Shown: positions 14,561 through 23,186 of the stretch, piece after piece
How positions within the stretch are numbered: position 1 is the stretch's first letter
Layout: each line of letters begins with the position of its first letter
Origin: Candidatus Acidiferrales bacterium
GTDB lineage: Bacteria > Acidobacteriota > Terriglobia > Acidiferrales > DATBWB01
Assembly (NCBI GenBank): GCA_036514995.1
Contig: DATBWB010000134.1
Coordinates: 1-37,247 of the forward strand
Length of the DNA stretch: 37,247 bases
Direction of reading: 5' to 3'
Translations under genes and position numbers: made by a program
The notes under the pieces: model-generated
What the model was told of the DNA's origin: nothing
Seen by the model: the letters and a program-made list of their open reading frames with translations, nothing else
The model's database searches: none

Positions 14561-14938
14561 TTATTGAGTTCTTTGCCAGCGGCGATAGATTTTTTGGAGG
14601 GCTTCTTTGAGGGCGTCGTGAAAATCTTCGAGGGCTTCGGTTTCTGGCGTGACGAAGCTCGTATCAAGGTCCGACATCACGTCGCGGACGAGCCTGGCCG
14701 CGCGCCGCAGCCGGGTCCGCACCAACACTTCATTGACGCAAAGTTGCTTGCTTTCGGTCGGTTCCGCTTTGAGCTGGAGGATCGTCCAGAGATTTCCTCG
14801 AACACGGTCGAGGGTCTCTTTGAAGTCGCTGATGACGGCCGTGGGCAGCTTGCCCGAGGTCACCACCCGCTCCAGTTCCTCAAGTTGATGCTTCAGTCCT
14901 TCCAGTCCTTCCAAAACATCCGCGGCTATCAAGGGCAT
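14561..14938 (-). CDS. Helical protein of unknown function
   Basis: A 125-residue charged protein, predicted to be all helical, starting MPLIAADVLEGLEGLKHQLE and ending EALQKIYRRWQ. No catalytic or metal motif is visible. The start at 14938 is chosen because AAGGAAAGGGG lies just upstream; the earlier in-frame ATGs (15022, 15142) have no such site. I do not recognise the family. Confidence 0.6.
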   Translation of the reverse strand: MPLIAADVLEGLEGLKHQLEELERVVTSGKLPTAVISDFKETLDRVRGNLWTILQLKAEPTESKQLCVNEVLVRTRLRRAARLVRDVMSDLDTSFVTPETEALEDFHDALKEALQKIYRRWQRTQ

Positions 14939-15165
14939 CCCGATCCCCTTTCCTTGCCACTCGAGCTTGCCGCAACCATGCCAGGCAAGCAATAGAACGA
15001 GAGGCTGGTACGGGAGTTCCATGGGGCCAGCGACCCCAAGCTGTTTCCTTAGAACAGGCGAATGACCTGTTTCCATTGTGGGAAGGGAAATTCCGGACGA
15101 TAGGCGGGGAGGTACCGGGCCGTGAGCCAGCAACGGAAGCATCGCCGGCCCGGAAGCGCCGGCTC

Positions 15166-15276
15166 TCAGAAAATCACAACCCTCAACAGGAACATCAGAA
15201 AGAATGCCAGCGCCAGCACGAGCACCACGATCGCGATCTGGAGCAGGGTGGTGACGACTTTGAACGGCTCAGGCAT
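15166..15276 (-). CDS. 36-residue single-helix membrane peptide
   Basis: A short frame starting MPEPFKVVTTLLQIAIVVLV and ending FLLRVVIF. It is almost entirely one membrane helix with a short polar start. GAAAGG lies about 8 nt before the ATG at 15276. The codon choice and hydrophobic run look non-random, but so short a frame can arise by chance. It would lie upstream of the 14938 gene on the same strand. Confidence 0.45.
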   Translation of the reverse strand: MPEPFKVVTTLLQIAIVVLVLALAFFLMFLLRVVIF

Positions 15277-15407
15277 CCGGACAACCTTTCGGGAAGGATG
15301 CCAGGCTCATTATGGGCCACCGGGCTGGCCGGGCAAGCCCGCCCCGGACAATTGGGGGAAGAGGGCGAAAAAGTCTTTGGCGGCTGAGGCGGACGAAAGC
15401 CGGCTCT

Positions 15408-17138
15408 TCACATCCGGAACATGCGATGAATCCGCCGCGCTGCCAGCCGCAGCTTCAGCCCGAGCGGCATCCGGGACATGCTGGCGGCGGCGGCACCGCG
15501 GAAATACCGGGTGTGCTCCCGGTATCGGACGCGGGCGTCCACGATGGCCAGACGATCCGATGCGAGAGCCTGGCGAAGAATGGCCGAGATTTCCGGGTCG
15601 CTTTGAATGCAGAAGTAGTTTGCTCCGTAGGCGCGCGCCAGCAGTTCATAGTCGGGATTGAGAAGCTCAATGCAACTGGTGCGGCCGTAAATGCGGTCTT
15701 GGGCTTCACGAATCAAACCCAGCTCGCCGTCATTGAAGAGCAGGACAACGGGGTTCAACTTGTAACGCAGCGCGGTCACGATTTCCGAGCCGGTCATCAG
15801 GAAACCGCCGTCGCCGACCACGCCGATAACTTGTCGGGAGGGAAAGGCCATCTTGGCGGAGACCATGGCCGGGATGGAATAGCCCATGGACTGATAATCG
15901 GTGGGCGTCAGGTAGCTCCGGGCAGCGAAGATAGGAAAGCAGGAAACCACCCAGAACTGGTGGGCGCCGCTGTCGGTGGTGAGGATCGCGTCGCGCGCCA
16001 GGAGCTTTCGCAACTCCCAGAGCAACCGGGCCGGGTTGACCCCATCGCTTTGCTCCGGCGATTGCTCGATCGTCCGGAAGTACCGCTGGCGCTCGCGGGC
16101 AATCCGCTCCTGGAGCGGGCGATTCACGGGGCGCGGGCTGCGGCTGAGTTCCTCGAGGAGCCCTTCGAGTACGTCTCGCGCGTCGCCCTGGAGGGTCAAG
16201 CTCGCCGACAGATTCCGCCCCAGCACGTCCGGATTGATGTCCACGTGAATCAAATTCCTGGGCGGCTTGATCCCGTAAGCTCCGGTTGCCACCTCGCCAA
16301 ATTTGCAGGCGAGCGCCAGAACAAGATCGCAGCCGCCGAAGACCTCCTCGGCCAGCGGCGAGCCGGCGGGACCAAAACCGAATCCCACCGAGAGGGGATG
16401 GTCTTCGGGGATAACGCCGCGGCCGGCAATCGTGGTGGCCACCGGAGCTTGCAGCAGCTCCGCCAGGCGGACCAGTAGGGCTCGGGCGTCGGTCGCGCCG
16501 AAGCCGGCGTAGATGCCCACTTGCTTGGCCTGCTCGATGGCACGCGCGATTTCTTTCAAGCGCTTCTCCTCGGGAGCGAGCCCCGATTGTATCTGGGCGA
16601 GCTTGCTTGCCGCTGGGGCGGGTGGCGGGATCGTCGCCTTTTCCTGAAACAGGTTGTAGGGAATTTCCACGACGGCAGGGCCGGGTTCGCCCCCACGAGC
16701 CAGAGCAAAGGCTTCGCTGACCAGAGGGAAAACATCCTCAACGCGCTCAGCGTGCAGGGCGGCCTTTACCAGCGGGCGGATGGCGTCAAGCTGGCGCACC
16801 TGGTGGAGCTGAAAGCCTTCCTCAATATCGTTGCGCGGCCCGGGCACAATCACCACTTGCGGGACGGAATCCAAAAACGATTCGGCAAGTCCGGTGCTCG
16901 CGTTGGTCAGCCCCGGTCCCGGCACAAGCACCGAGCAGCCGACCTTGCCCGTCGAGCGCGAATAAGCGTCAGCCATGAAGGCAGCGCAGAGCTCATGAGT
17001 GACCAGGACCGCCTCGAAGGCCGCGTCCTTCAAAGCATCATAGAGTTCGAGGTTTTGAACACCGGGCAAGCCGAAAACGCGCTCTACCCCTTGCGCCTCG
17101 AGCGCTTTGACCACCAACTGCGCGCCCGTCCATGTCAT
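15408..17138 (-). CDS. Acetolactate synthase-like TPP-dependent enzyme
   Basis: A 576-residue three-domain thiamine-diphosphate enzyme of the acetolactate synthase/2-oxoacid decarboxylase superfamily. It has the catalytic Glu49 (VTHELCAAF), a middle domain with nucleotide-like GFGFGPAG and the TPP/Mg motif GDGG (442-445) ending LLFNDGELGL (469-474). It should bind a 2-oxo acid and make or break the bond to its carboxyl. Nothing shows a paired small regulatory subunit, so biosynthetic acetolactate synthesis is less likely than a decarboxylase or lyase. Its start overlaps the stop of the LarA-like gene by 4 bp (ATGA), which implies a shared pathway. Confidence 0.85.
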   Translation of the reverse strand: MTWTGAQLVVKALEAQGVERVFGLPGVQNLELYDALKDAAFEAVLVTHELCAAFMADAYSRSTGKVGCSVLVPGPGLTNASTGLAESFLDSVPQVVIVPGPRNDIEEGFQLHQVRQLDAIRPLVKAALHAERVEDVFPLVSEAFALARGGEPGPAVVEIPYNLFQEKATIPPPAPAASKLAQIQSGLAPEEKRLKEIARAIEQAKQVGIYAGFGATDARALLVRLAELLQAPVATTIAGRGVIPEDHPLSVGFGFGPAGSPLAEEVFGGCDLVLALACKFGEVATGAYGIKPPRNLIHVDINPDVLGRNLSASLTLQGDARDVLEGLLEELSRSPRPVNRPLQERIARERQRYFRTIEQSPEQSDGVNPARLLWELRKLLARDAILTTDSGAHQFWVVSCFPIFAARSYLTPTDYQSMGYSIPAMVSAKMAFPSRQVIGVVGDGGFLMTGSEIVTALRYKLNPVVLLFNDGELGLIREAQDRIYGRTSCIELLNPDYELLARAYGANYFCIQSDPEISAILRQALASDRLAIVDARVRYREHTRYFRGAAAASMSRMPLGLKLRLAARRIHRMFRM

Positions 17139-18505
17139 CCGAGCTTGCTCCCATTCTTCCAGGAATAAGGATTCGCCGTTTCCTCTGCTTCGGGCATCTG
17201 CGGGTAGGTCACTCCGCCGCGAGGGAAGAGAATCACGCTTGGCCGGCGCGGCGCGCGTCTCCGCAGTTGCTCGATCATCCCAGCCGGGTCAGAAAAGCGC
17301 CGAAACATCCCGGCGCGAGCCGCCTCTCCCGGAGTCAACGAAGGGGCATAGGCCCAAATGTCGTTCCGCTGGATCGCTTGGAGCGAATACACGGCAAGGA
17401 ATTTTTCTTCCACACCGAGATCCTTGCGAAAGCGCTCGAGAAACCTGACCGTGCGGCGAGTTCCCAGCGCGCGCACCAGCCGTTTCAGCAAAGGCAGAGG
17501 CAGGCCCTTTCTTTTGGGCAGGCTAAAGGCGCCCACGCCCTCGGCACAGCGCAAGAAGGCCAGAATGGTGCCGCCTGGCTTGGCTGCGCCCAGCGTGTTG
17601 CCCACACATTTCAAGCTCTGGCGAAGGTCCATGTCCATGGGGGCGGAGTTGGTGATGAGAATGTCGGCTTGCTCCGGCACGAGAACGCTCGAAATGCGAC
17701 GAGCCAGTTCCACGGCCCGGCGGTGAGCGAGGATAGGGTCACCGGCCTCGATGCGGACAATCTCAAGCGCCGGATTCAAAACGGTATTGACCAGGAAAAT
17801 CTCTTTGCCGAGAAGGCGCGCGGCTTCTTCCAGGTCGCGCCGCAACGGATTGTGTTCCGGCGTCGAGCCGATCATGGGAAGATGGCCGGCAGCGGCGCCG
17901 CACAGGTGAGCGCCGGCAATCGTTTCCGCGCCAGCGCAGCCCGGCACGATATTCTTGAGCCCGCCGCCAAACCCGGCCAGCGCGTGAGGCTCCACGACTC
18001 CCATCGAGACAACCAGATCGGCTTCCACCAGCCGGCGATTGAGGAAGACCGCCGTGCCCTGAGCCGTGCGGCCGAGATACTCGAGCGCTTCCCGGCGTCG
18101 CGCGTCATGATTTTCCCAGCGCAACCCGGCCAGATTTTCTGCCCCCACTTTCTGCCGCAGCTCCGGCTCGGTCATGCGCCGGTGCATGCCCAGCGCGATG
18201 ACCAGCAGGAGGTCGCTCGGCCGGGCGCCCGCCCGGGCCAGGTCCTGCAAGACAACCGAGAGAAAGCGGTGAATCGGCGTTGGGCGAGAGATGTCATCCA
18301 CGACCAGGACGATGCGTTTGCCGGCGAGGTTCCGCGAAGCAAGCGGCGCGGCACCCCAGGGCTCGCGCAGGGCGCGGCCAGCTTCCGCCTCCACCGATGG
18401 CACGCCGGGCACGCTTGCCGGCGTCAGTTCTCCGAGGAGGCGCCACTCGGAAGGCAGGGTGATTTCGAGTTCCGCTTCGCCCCAGGGCAGCTTGTGTTTG
18501 GTCAT
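17135..18505 (-). CDS. LarA-family nickel-pincer-type racemase/epimerase
   Basis: A 456-residue protein of the lactate racemase LarA (DUF2088) family. The motifs are DDISRPTP (70-77), GMHRR with His108, ENHD, EPH with His174, GGGLK with Lys184 and His200. These are the residue numbers I recall for the catalytic histidines, pincer-carrying lysine and nickel ligand of L. plantarum LarA, so the active site looks complete. The family isomerises 2-hydroxy acids. No larB/C/E cofactor genes are in the window, so the cofactor would come from elsewhere. The TPP enzyme is coupled downstream and lysine 6-aminotransferase diverges upstream. The substrate is unknown. Confidence 0.88.
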   Translation of the reverse strand: MTKHKLPWGEAELEITLPSEWRLLGELTPASVPGVPSVEAEAGRALREPWGAAPLASRNLAGKRIVLVVDDISRPTPIHRFLSVVLQDLARAGARPSDLLLVIALGMHRRMTEPELRQKVGAENLAGLRWENHDARRREALEYLGRTAQGTAVFLNRRLVEADLVVSMGVVEPHALAGFGGGLKNIVPGCAGAETIAGAHLCGAAAGHLPMIGSTPEHNPLRRDLEEAARLLGKEIFLVNTVLNPALEIVRIEAGDPILAHRRAVELARRISSVLVPEQADILITNSAPMDMDLRQSLKCVGNTLGAAKPGGTILAFLRCAEGVGAFSLPKRKGLPLPLLKRLVRALGTRRTVRFLERFRKDLGVEEKFLAVYSLQAIQRNDIWAYAPSLTPGEAARAGMFRRFSDPAGMIEQLRRRAPRRPSVILFPRGGVTYPQMPEAEETANPYSWKNGSKLG

Positions 18506-18547
18506 CGCCCCACGTTTGATCCGAGAGTCGGTCCAGGATAGCCGATT

Positions 18548-18564
18548 GACATTCAGCCAATGTC
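18548..18564. promoter_or_regulatory. Inverted repeat in the larA-like/lat divergent gap
   Basis: GACATT (18548-18553), 5 bp, AATGTC (18559-18564), in the 289-bp divergent intergenic region. It could be an operator shared by both directions; evidence is only positional. Confidence 0.3.
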
Positions 18565-18748
18565 GGGATTGCTGACAGAGGATACCACGCCCTGCTCTTC
18601 CAGGGAGCGGCTGCCTCGTTGTCCGATAGGAATCGCGGGTGGCGCGGAAGCCGCCGATTCGAGTATCCTAATTCTGCTCAAGAAGCGCCCCGCCACCCCC
18701 GAAAGGGCCGGCTCTCCCGTCGGGTTGGCCTCGTTCGGCTTCAGGCTC

Positions 18749-18782
18749 GCCCCGATGAAATCGGGGCTCGCCCGATTCGGGC
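18749..18782. repeat. Two adjacent CCCGA-type palindromes
   Basis: GCCCCGAT-GAA-ATCGGGGC (18749-18767) is followed by GCCCGA-T-TCGGGC (18770-18782), immediately before the lat ribosome site. Members of the dispersed family. Confidence 0.6.
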
Positions 18783-18794
18783 TGAAAGGATTTC

Positions 18795-20150
18795 ATGCTG
18801 GTGAACAAGACCTCAGAACTCACTCTGGACGCGCTCAAGCGTTTTGTCCTGGTGGATGGGTTTCCCATCATCATTGACTTTCAGGCGAGCCGCGGCTCCC
18901 TGCTGGTGGATCGCGATTCCCGGAAAGAGTACGTGGACATGTACGCCTTCACCTCTTCCAACGCCCTCGGGTTCAACCACCCGAAGATGATGGAGCGCGG
19001 CTTCCTCGAACGGTTGGGACGGGCCTCGACGATGAAGCCGTGCAACCGGGACGTTTACACCGAGGAACACATTGCCTTCATCCTCACATTTGCAGAAATC
19101 TTGCCGCCGCGCCTCAGGAAACACATTTTTACGATTGATGGCGGCGGGGCGCTGGGCATTGAGAATGCCCTCAAAGCCGCCTGGGATCGGCAAATCCGAA
19201 AGAACATCCGGGCGGGGCTTACGACGGCTGAAGACAAAGAAACGCAAAAGCTGGGCACCGGCGTGATCCATTTCACCGGCGCCTTTCACGGCCGCACCGG
19301 ATGGACGACGAGCATGACCAATACCGCGGCGGCGATCAAAACCATGTGGTTTCCGCGATTCGATTGGCCGCGCATCGAGTTTCCGGTGGTCAGTTTTCCC
19401 GTCGAGGAGCACCGCGCCCGGATTGAGCAGGCGGAAGCGAAAGCGCTCGAAGCGATTCGGGCGGTGCTCGAGGCTCGGCCGGGCCATGTCGCCGCCATGA
19501 TCCTCGAACCCGTCCAGTGCGAGGGCGGCGACCGGCACGTGCGACCCGAGTTCCTCCGCGCGCTTCGCCGCGTCGCCGACGAATTTGACATTTTGCTGAT
19601 CTTCGACGAGATCCAGACCGGTTTCGCGGTGAGCGGGGAATGGTGGCTTCACCAGCACTATGACGTCGAGCCGGACATCCTTTGCTTTGCCAAGCGCGCC
19701 CAGGTGCCGGGGCTGGCGACCAATGACAAGGTGGACGCCTTTGCCGAAAACGTCTTTACCATCGATTCCCGGATCAATAGCACCTGGAACGCCGGTCAGG
19801 ACGATTTCCTGCGCGCCACCCGTTTCATTGAAATTGTGCGCGAGGAGAACCTGCTGGAGAATGCGCGCCGGATGGGCGCCTATATTCGCCAGCGCGCGTC
19901 TGAACTGGCCCGCGACTTTCCGGAAATGACGCAAGTTCGCGGCGTCGGGCTGCTCAATGCGTTTGATCTGCCGGACCCGGCCTGGCGGGGACGCCTGGTG
20001 AAGGCTTGCGTCGGAAACGGCTTGCTCCTGACCGGATGCGGAGCGCGCTCCATGCGCTTCCGCCCTTACCTGGATGTCAAAAAGGAAGAGATCGACCTGG
20101 CGATGACCCGGCTGCGAAGCGCGCTCATCGAGGCGCGAAAAACAAACTAG
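18795..20150 (+). CDS. lat: L-lysine 6-aminotransferase
   Basis: A 451-residue class III PLP aminotransferase of the lysine epsilon-transaminase kind. It moves the 6-amino group of lysine to 2-oxoglutarate, giving the semialdehyde that cyclises to piperideine-6-carboxylate. The marks are FTIDGGGALGIENALK, Glu243 (QCEGGD), DEIQTG (271-276) and the PLP lysine Lys300 in CFAKRAQVPG. Positions 243 and 300 coincide with those I recall for M. tuberculosis LAT. AAAGGA lies 5 nt before the ATG. It is divergent from the LarA-like gene and is followed by a large AT-rich hairpin. The next step (a dehydrogenase to aminoadipate) is not in the window. Confidence 0.9.
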   Translation: MLVNKTSELTLDALKRFVLVDGFPIIIDFQASRGSLLVDRDSRKEYVDMYAFTSSNALGFNHPKMMERGFLERLGRASTMKPCNRDVYTEEHIAFILTFAEILPPRLRKHIFTIDGGGALGIENALKAAWDRQIRKNIRAGLTTAEDKETQKLGTGVIHFTGAFHGRTGWTTSMTNTAAAIKTMWFPRFDWPRIEFPVVSFPVEEHRARIEQAEAKALEAIRAVLEARPGHVAAMILEPVQCEGGDRHVRPEFLRALRRVADEFDILLIFDEIQTGFAVSGEWWLHQHYDVEPDILCFAKRAQVPGLATNDKVDAFAENVFTIDSRINSTWNAGQDDFLRATRFIEIVREENLLENARRMGAYIRQRASELARDFPEMTQVRGVGLLNAFDLPDPAWRGRLVKACVGNGLLLTGCGARSMRFRPYLDVKKEEIDLAMTRLRSALIEARKTN

Positions 20151-20155
20151 AAATT

Positions 20156-20226
20156 AGAAAATAGAAATTAGAAAACAGAAAACACAAGAGAGGGGCAATG
20201 GATCTCCTTTCTAATTTCTATTTTCT
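20156..20226. terminator. AT-rich hairpin with 19-bp stem between convergent genes
   Basis: AGAAAATAGAAATTAGAAA (20156-20174) and its exact complement (20208-20226) flank a 33-nt loop. It lies between lat (plus) and trpF (minus). The A-rich arm gives T-runs on the opposite strand, so it may stop transcription from both sides. It is strikingly AT-rich in a GC-rich window, with the direct repeat AAATTAGAAA around the left arm. Confidence 0.6.
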
Positions 20227-20270
20227 GTTTTCATAGTCCCCCCGGAAGTGCTCTGCTCGTCCAGTTCGTC

Positions 20271-20948
20271 CTAAAGCATAGCTCGCGCGGTCAGATCGAA
20301 TGCTTGGCGAGCGCGGGTGACGAAACGCAGAAGTTTTTCCTTCGCCTTGTTTCCCTGGCTATCCTCGACCCCGGAATGGACGTCCACGGCGCTGGGCCCG
20401 ACGGTTTGAATCGCAAGCTCGACGTTCTCCGGGGTGAGCCCGCCGGCCAGGATCACCGGCTTTGAGCACGCCCGCGCAATTTCCCGGCTGAGATTCCAAT
20501 CGTGAGTCTTCCCGGTGCCGCCGCCGAGCGCCGCCCGACCCGCCGGGGCTGAATCCAGAAGAATGGCATCAGCAAGAATTGCAGCATCCTCGGCGGCCGC
20601 CCGGGCATCAGGCCCGGCGACGGGCACGACCTGAATCACGGTGAGAGCGGGAAGTTCCCGGCGGAGCGTTGGAATTTGCTCGGAGGCAAAGCCGCCGTGC
20701 AACTGCACCGCGCTCGCTCGAGCCCGCCGGCAGAGGTCGGCCACGATGTGGGGATCCCTCTGCTGCGTGACAAGCACGGAGGAGACAAACGACGGGAGCC
20801 GGACGATGATCTCCGCCGCTTCCTCCGCCGCGATCTGGTCCGGGTGCGGCTCAAGGAGCCCGACGAGGAAGCCGAGAGCGTCGGCGCCGCTCGCGGCAAT
20901 CATCCGAGCCTCTTCGACGTTCCGTGTTCCGCAAATCTTGACTCGCAT
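20271..20948 (-). CDS. trpF: Phosphoribosylanthranilate isomerase
   Basis: A 225-residue TIM barrel converting phosphoribosyl-anthranilate to the CDRP intermediate of tryptophan synthesis. Catalytic Cys in VKICGTRN at residues 3-10 and Asp in ILLDSAP are both present, with GGTGKTHDW and the phosphate loop ILAGGLTPENV. The real start is one of two adjacent ATGs (20948 or 20951); a frame reaching 21116 adds unrelated sequence. It stands alone, with no other trp genes nearby, and the convergent lat gene lies downstream. Confidence 0.93.
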   Translation of the reverse strand: MRVKICGTRNVEEARMIAASGADALGFLVGLLEPHPDQIAAEEAAEIIVRLPSFVSSVLVTQQRDPHIVADLCRRARASAVQLHGGFASEQIPTLRRELPALTVIQVVPVAGPDARAAAEDAAILADAILLDSAPAGRAALGGGTGKTHDWNLSREIARACSKPVILAGGLTPENVELAIQTVGPSAVDVHSGVEDSQGNKAKEKLLRFVTRARQAFDLTARAML

Positions 20949-20994
20949 CATATGGCCTGTGCTTGCCGCGCCTGTTCGCCCGGCGGTGCTCTGT

Positions 20995-21010
20995 TCCCGA
21001 AGCTTCGGGA
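20995..21010. repeat. Perfect TCCCGAAGCTTCGGGA palindrome
   Basis: Identical over 16 bp to the core at 6605-6620. It lies in the gap between trpF and the TonB-domain gene. A second palindrome, GTCCCGCCGAGGCGGGAC, is at 21129-21146. Confidence 0.7.
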
Positions 21011-21269
21011 CTCGGTGTCTCTGTGGTGAGAAAGATACCAGAAGATGAACCACAGAGACACAGAGTACCCAGAGATTTCGCAGAGGCGAAGCAGCCGAAA
21101 CCTCAAATCTCCGCATCGTAGTACTGTAGTCCCGCCGAGGCGGGACAGCAGTCCTATTGCCGGTTATGGCGGGAAGAGGAAAATTGCAGCAGGCCGTTCA
21201 CGGCGAAGGCATCAAGAGGAACGGCAAGCGATTTGGGATGAGACCGAGGATGTTCAAGGTTTCCTTCGC

Positions 21270-21794
21270 ATGAGGTGGATTCTCATAGGAACGTTGCTGG
21301 TTCTCTCGATGGGCGAGGTTTTTGCCGATGCCCGCCGCGGCGGGAAGCCTGCCAGCGTGTCGGGGACAGGCGAGCCCGTCGGAGTAACAATGGCGGGCTT
21401 GCCGGCCAAGCTACCAACGGCGGGCAAACTTCCGGTCACAAAGACCGCCATTCCCCCGGCTTCGTCCGGCGTGGCCTGTCTCTCCTGCCCGGCGCCCGAC
21501 TACCCGATCGAAGCGGCCCAGCGGGGCACCCGCGGGGTCGTGGATTTGGAGTTGACGGTGAGCGAGGACGGGCGCGTCGAAGAGGTCAAGGTGCTGGCGG
21601 GGCCGTGCGATGAGCTCAAAGAGGCCTCGGTCAAGGCGGCGCAGGGCTGGACGTTTGCGCCCGCCATGCGCGATGGCAAGCCCGTTCGCGAGGTCGTCCA
21701 GGTGCCCGTGGTCTTTCGACTGTTTCAATCTTATGCTCGTCTGCGGCAGACCTCTTCCAACCCTTCCACATCCTCGCCGTCAAAAACGCGCTAG
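21270..21794 (+). CDS. Secreted TonB C-terminal-domain protein
   Basis: A 174-residue protein with a signal peptide (MRWILIGTLLVLSMGEVFAD) rather than an anchored TonB helix. A Pro/Ala/Gly-rich spacer with CLSCPAPDYP precedes the TonB C-terminal domain (IEAAQRGTRGVVDLELTVSE, KVLAGPCDELKEASVKAAQG, WTFAPAMRDGKPV). TonB C-terminal domains pass energy to outer-membrane receptors, but a free periplasmic copy is more likely to bind a partner than to act as an energy transducer. AAGGT lies about 10 nt before the ATG at 21270. Frames starting at 21045 are rejected. Confidence 0.8.
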   Translation: MRWILIGTLLVLSMGEVFADARRGGKPASVSGTGEPVGVTMAGLPAKLPTAGKLPVTKTAIPPASSGVACLSCPAPDYPIEAAQRGTRGVVDLELTVSEDGRVEEVKVLAGPCDELKEASVKAAQGWTFAPAMRDGKPVREVVQVPVVFRLFQSYARLRQTSSNPSTSSPSKTR

Positions 21795-21882
21795 AGCCTG
21801 GTTCGTGGCTTGTTTGAGATCTTTGCTGTTCTCATGCTGAACCAAGAGGCAGGACATTGCGCAACATTGCGCTTCCGTGAAA

Positions 21883-22353
21883 TCAAGGAACCCGCCGGAC
21901 GAGCACGAAAAACAGGGCGAAGAGGACAACCACCGCCGGGATTGCCCAATTCTCCCGGTATTGGGCCCAGGGAAGTCCCTCGGCAATGCCCCAGTAGTGG
22001 AGCACGATGTAGGTCCAGAAGACGTAGATTCCGCTCGCGGCGGTGAGCACCAGGAGCGACACGTTGACAATACGATTCCGTTGGTGTTTCGCCTGATCCA
22101 GAGTGCAAATTCCTTTCTTTCGGAAATAGAAGAGTAAGCCCACAGCGAGAAAAACCAGCGCCGCGCCCCGGAACACCCAGCGGTACTCGCCGTACAGGAT
22201 ATTTCCCAGGTCGGCCGCGATGGACACCGTCGCCAGCCCGAGCATCACCAGGATAATGGGGGTGAGGCAGCAGAGACCGGCAATGACGCTGGCAATGGCA
22301 GAAAAAATGAGTATGCTCCTGCGGTCCTCGGTCCGGTTGTTTATGGGCAACAC
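21883..22353 (-). CDS. MerT-like membrane protein
   Basis: A 156-residue protein with three or four membrane helices. TM1 carries a Cys pair (VIAGLCCLTPIILVMLGL), and a soluble loop has KKGICTLDQAKHQRNR. This layout resembles the mercury carrier MerT, although only one Cys of the usual loop pair is present. No merP, merA or merR is nearby, so another metal or role is possible. The GTG start at 22353 is supported by GAGGAGAGG about 6 nt upstream. The CCCGA...TCGGG palindrome at 22389-22402 lies in its leader region. Confidence 0.6.
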   Translation of the reverse strand: MLPINNRTEDRRSILIFSAIASVIAGLCCLTPIILVMLGLATVSIAADLGNILYGEYRWVFRGAALVFLAVGLLFYFRKKGICTLDQAKHQRNRIVNVSLLVLTAASGIYVFWTYIVLHYWGIAEGLPWAQYRENWAIPAVVVLFALFFVLVRRVP

Positions 22354-22731
22354 GTCTGCCTCTCCTCAAATGGCTTCCCTGTGCTTGTCCCGAATCCTCG
22401 GGTCATGCATGAACAGATGAACACCGGCAGTCAATATCCTCTACAACATTATGGCCGATTTTGAAATGGGAAATCCGGGTCAAGAGAATTTACTTGGAAC
22501 CGTACAATTAAGTCCGTAGGCAGAAAGGTGAAGTCTGGAGGGAAGAAGGGATTGGGTGGCGCAATCGCCGGCCGCATGGACGGGAGACCTATCGAAGATT
22601 GGGCCGGAACGTGGTATGCTAATCCTCGAAAGAGGTTCCCGCCGCTACCCGCCTCCCGAGGCTTCGGGAGTGGAGCAGCAAAGCCGCGCTGATCGTTTCC
22701 CACTAGATGCTCTGGAGAGGAGGTGGCCACC
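22354..22731. other. Divergent gap between MerT-like gene and small membrane gene
   Basis: It holds palindromes CCCGA-ATCC-TCGGG (22389-22402) and CTCCCGA-GGCT-TCGGGAG (22653-22670). An extended -10 promoter TG-G-TATGCT (22612-22620, plus strand) may serve the downstream gene. No gene is supported. Confidence 0.5.
22612..22620 (+). promoter_or_regulatory. Possible extended -10 promoter
   Basis: TG, one base, TATGCT at 22615-22620, with a poor -35 (TCGAAG at 22592-22597). It would give a leader of about 105 nt for the gene at 22732. Confidence 0.3.
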
Positions 22732-23025
22732 ATGGGCCCATCTCGCTTGGTTTGGAGCCTCGCCTACGTTTGGGCGGGGATATTCCTCGTCTATATCGGG
22801 CTACTTGTGTACCGTTGGCGCGTCGCAGGCCATGAGGAAGACGAAGGACTGTTCCTGAAAGAGTACGAGCAGGACAAGATGCAGCACGAAGCTGCGGTGG
22901 AAACCAAGGTCGAGCATCTGGCGCCCTGGTTGAAAACGCTCGGCTGGGTTACCTTCCTCTATTTTCTTGGCCTGGCTGCCTATTTCATCTGGTTTGGAGT
23001 GAAGTTCGGTTTTGAAAAGGTTTGA
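22732..23025 (+). CDS. Small two-helix membrane protein, unknown
   Basis: A 97-residue protein with an N-terminal helix (LAYVWAGIFLVYIGLLVYRW), an acidic, polar middle (HEEDEGLFLKEYEQDKMQHE) and a second helix (VTFLYFLGLAAYFIWFGV). I do not recognise it. AGGAGG lies 8 nt before the ATG at 22732; a GTG at 22723 overlaps that site and is unlikely. Confidence 0.7.
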   Translation: MGPSRLVWSLAYVWAGIFLVYIGLLVYRWRVAGHEEDEGLFLKEYEQDKMQHEAAVETKVEHLAPWLKTLGWVTFLYFLGLAAYFIWFGVKFGFEKV

Positions 23026-23052
23026 GTCCGTCCCGCCGAGCGGAATACGCTC

Positions 23053-23070
23053 GCCCCGAGACCTCGGGGC
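23053..23070. repeat. GCCCCGA-GACC-TCGGGGC palindrome
   Basis: Seven-base arms around GACC, in the gap between two plus-strand unknown genes. Member of the dispersed family. Confidence 0.6.
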
Positions 23071-23186
23071 TGGCAGGGAGGCCCGCCGCGGGCGCGGTGC
23101 GAGTTTCGTTTTTCGTTCCGACGCTTCGGGACGAAACGCGAAATTTGAAACTTGATTCCTACTCCTTACGGAGCCTGGAGGAAGAA

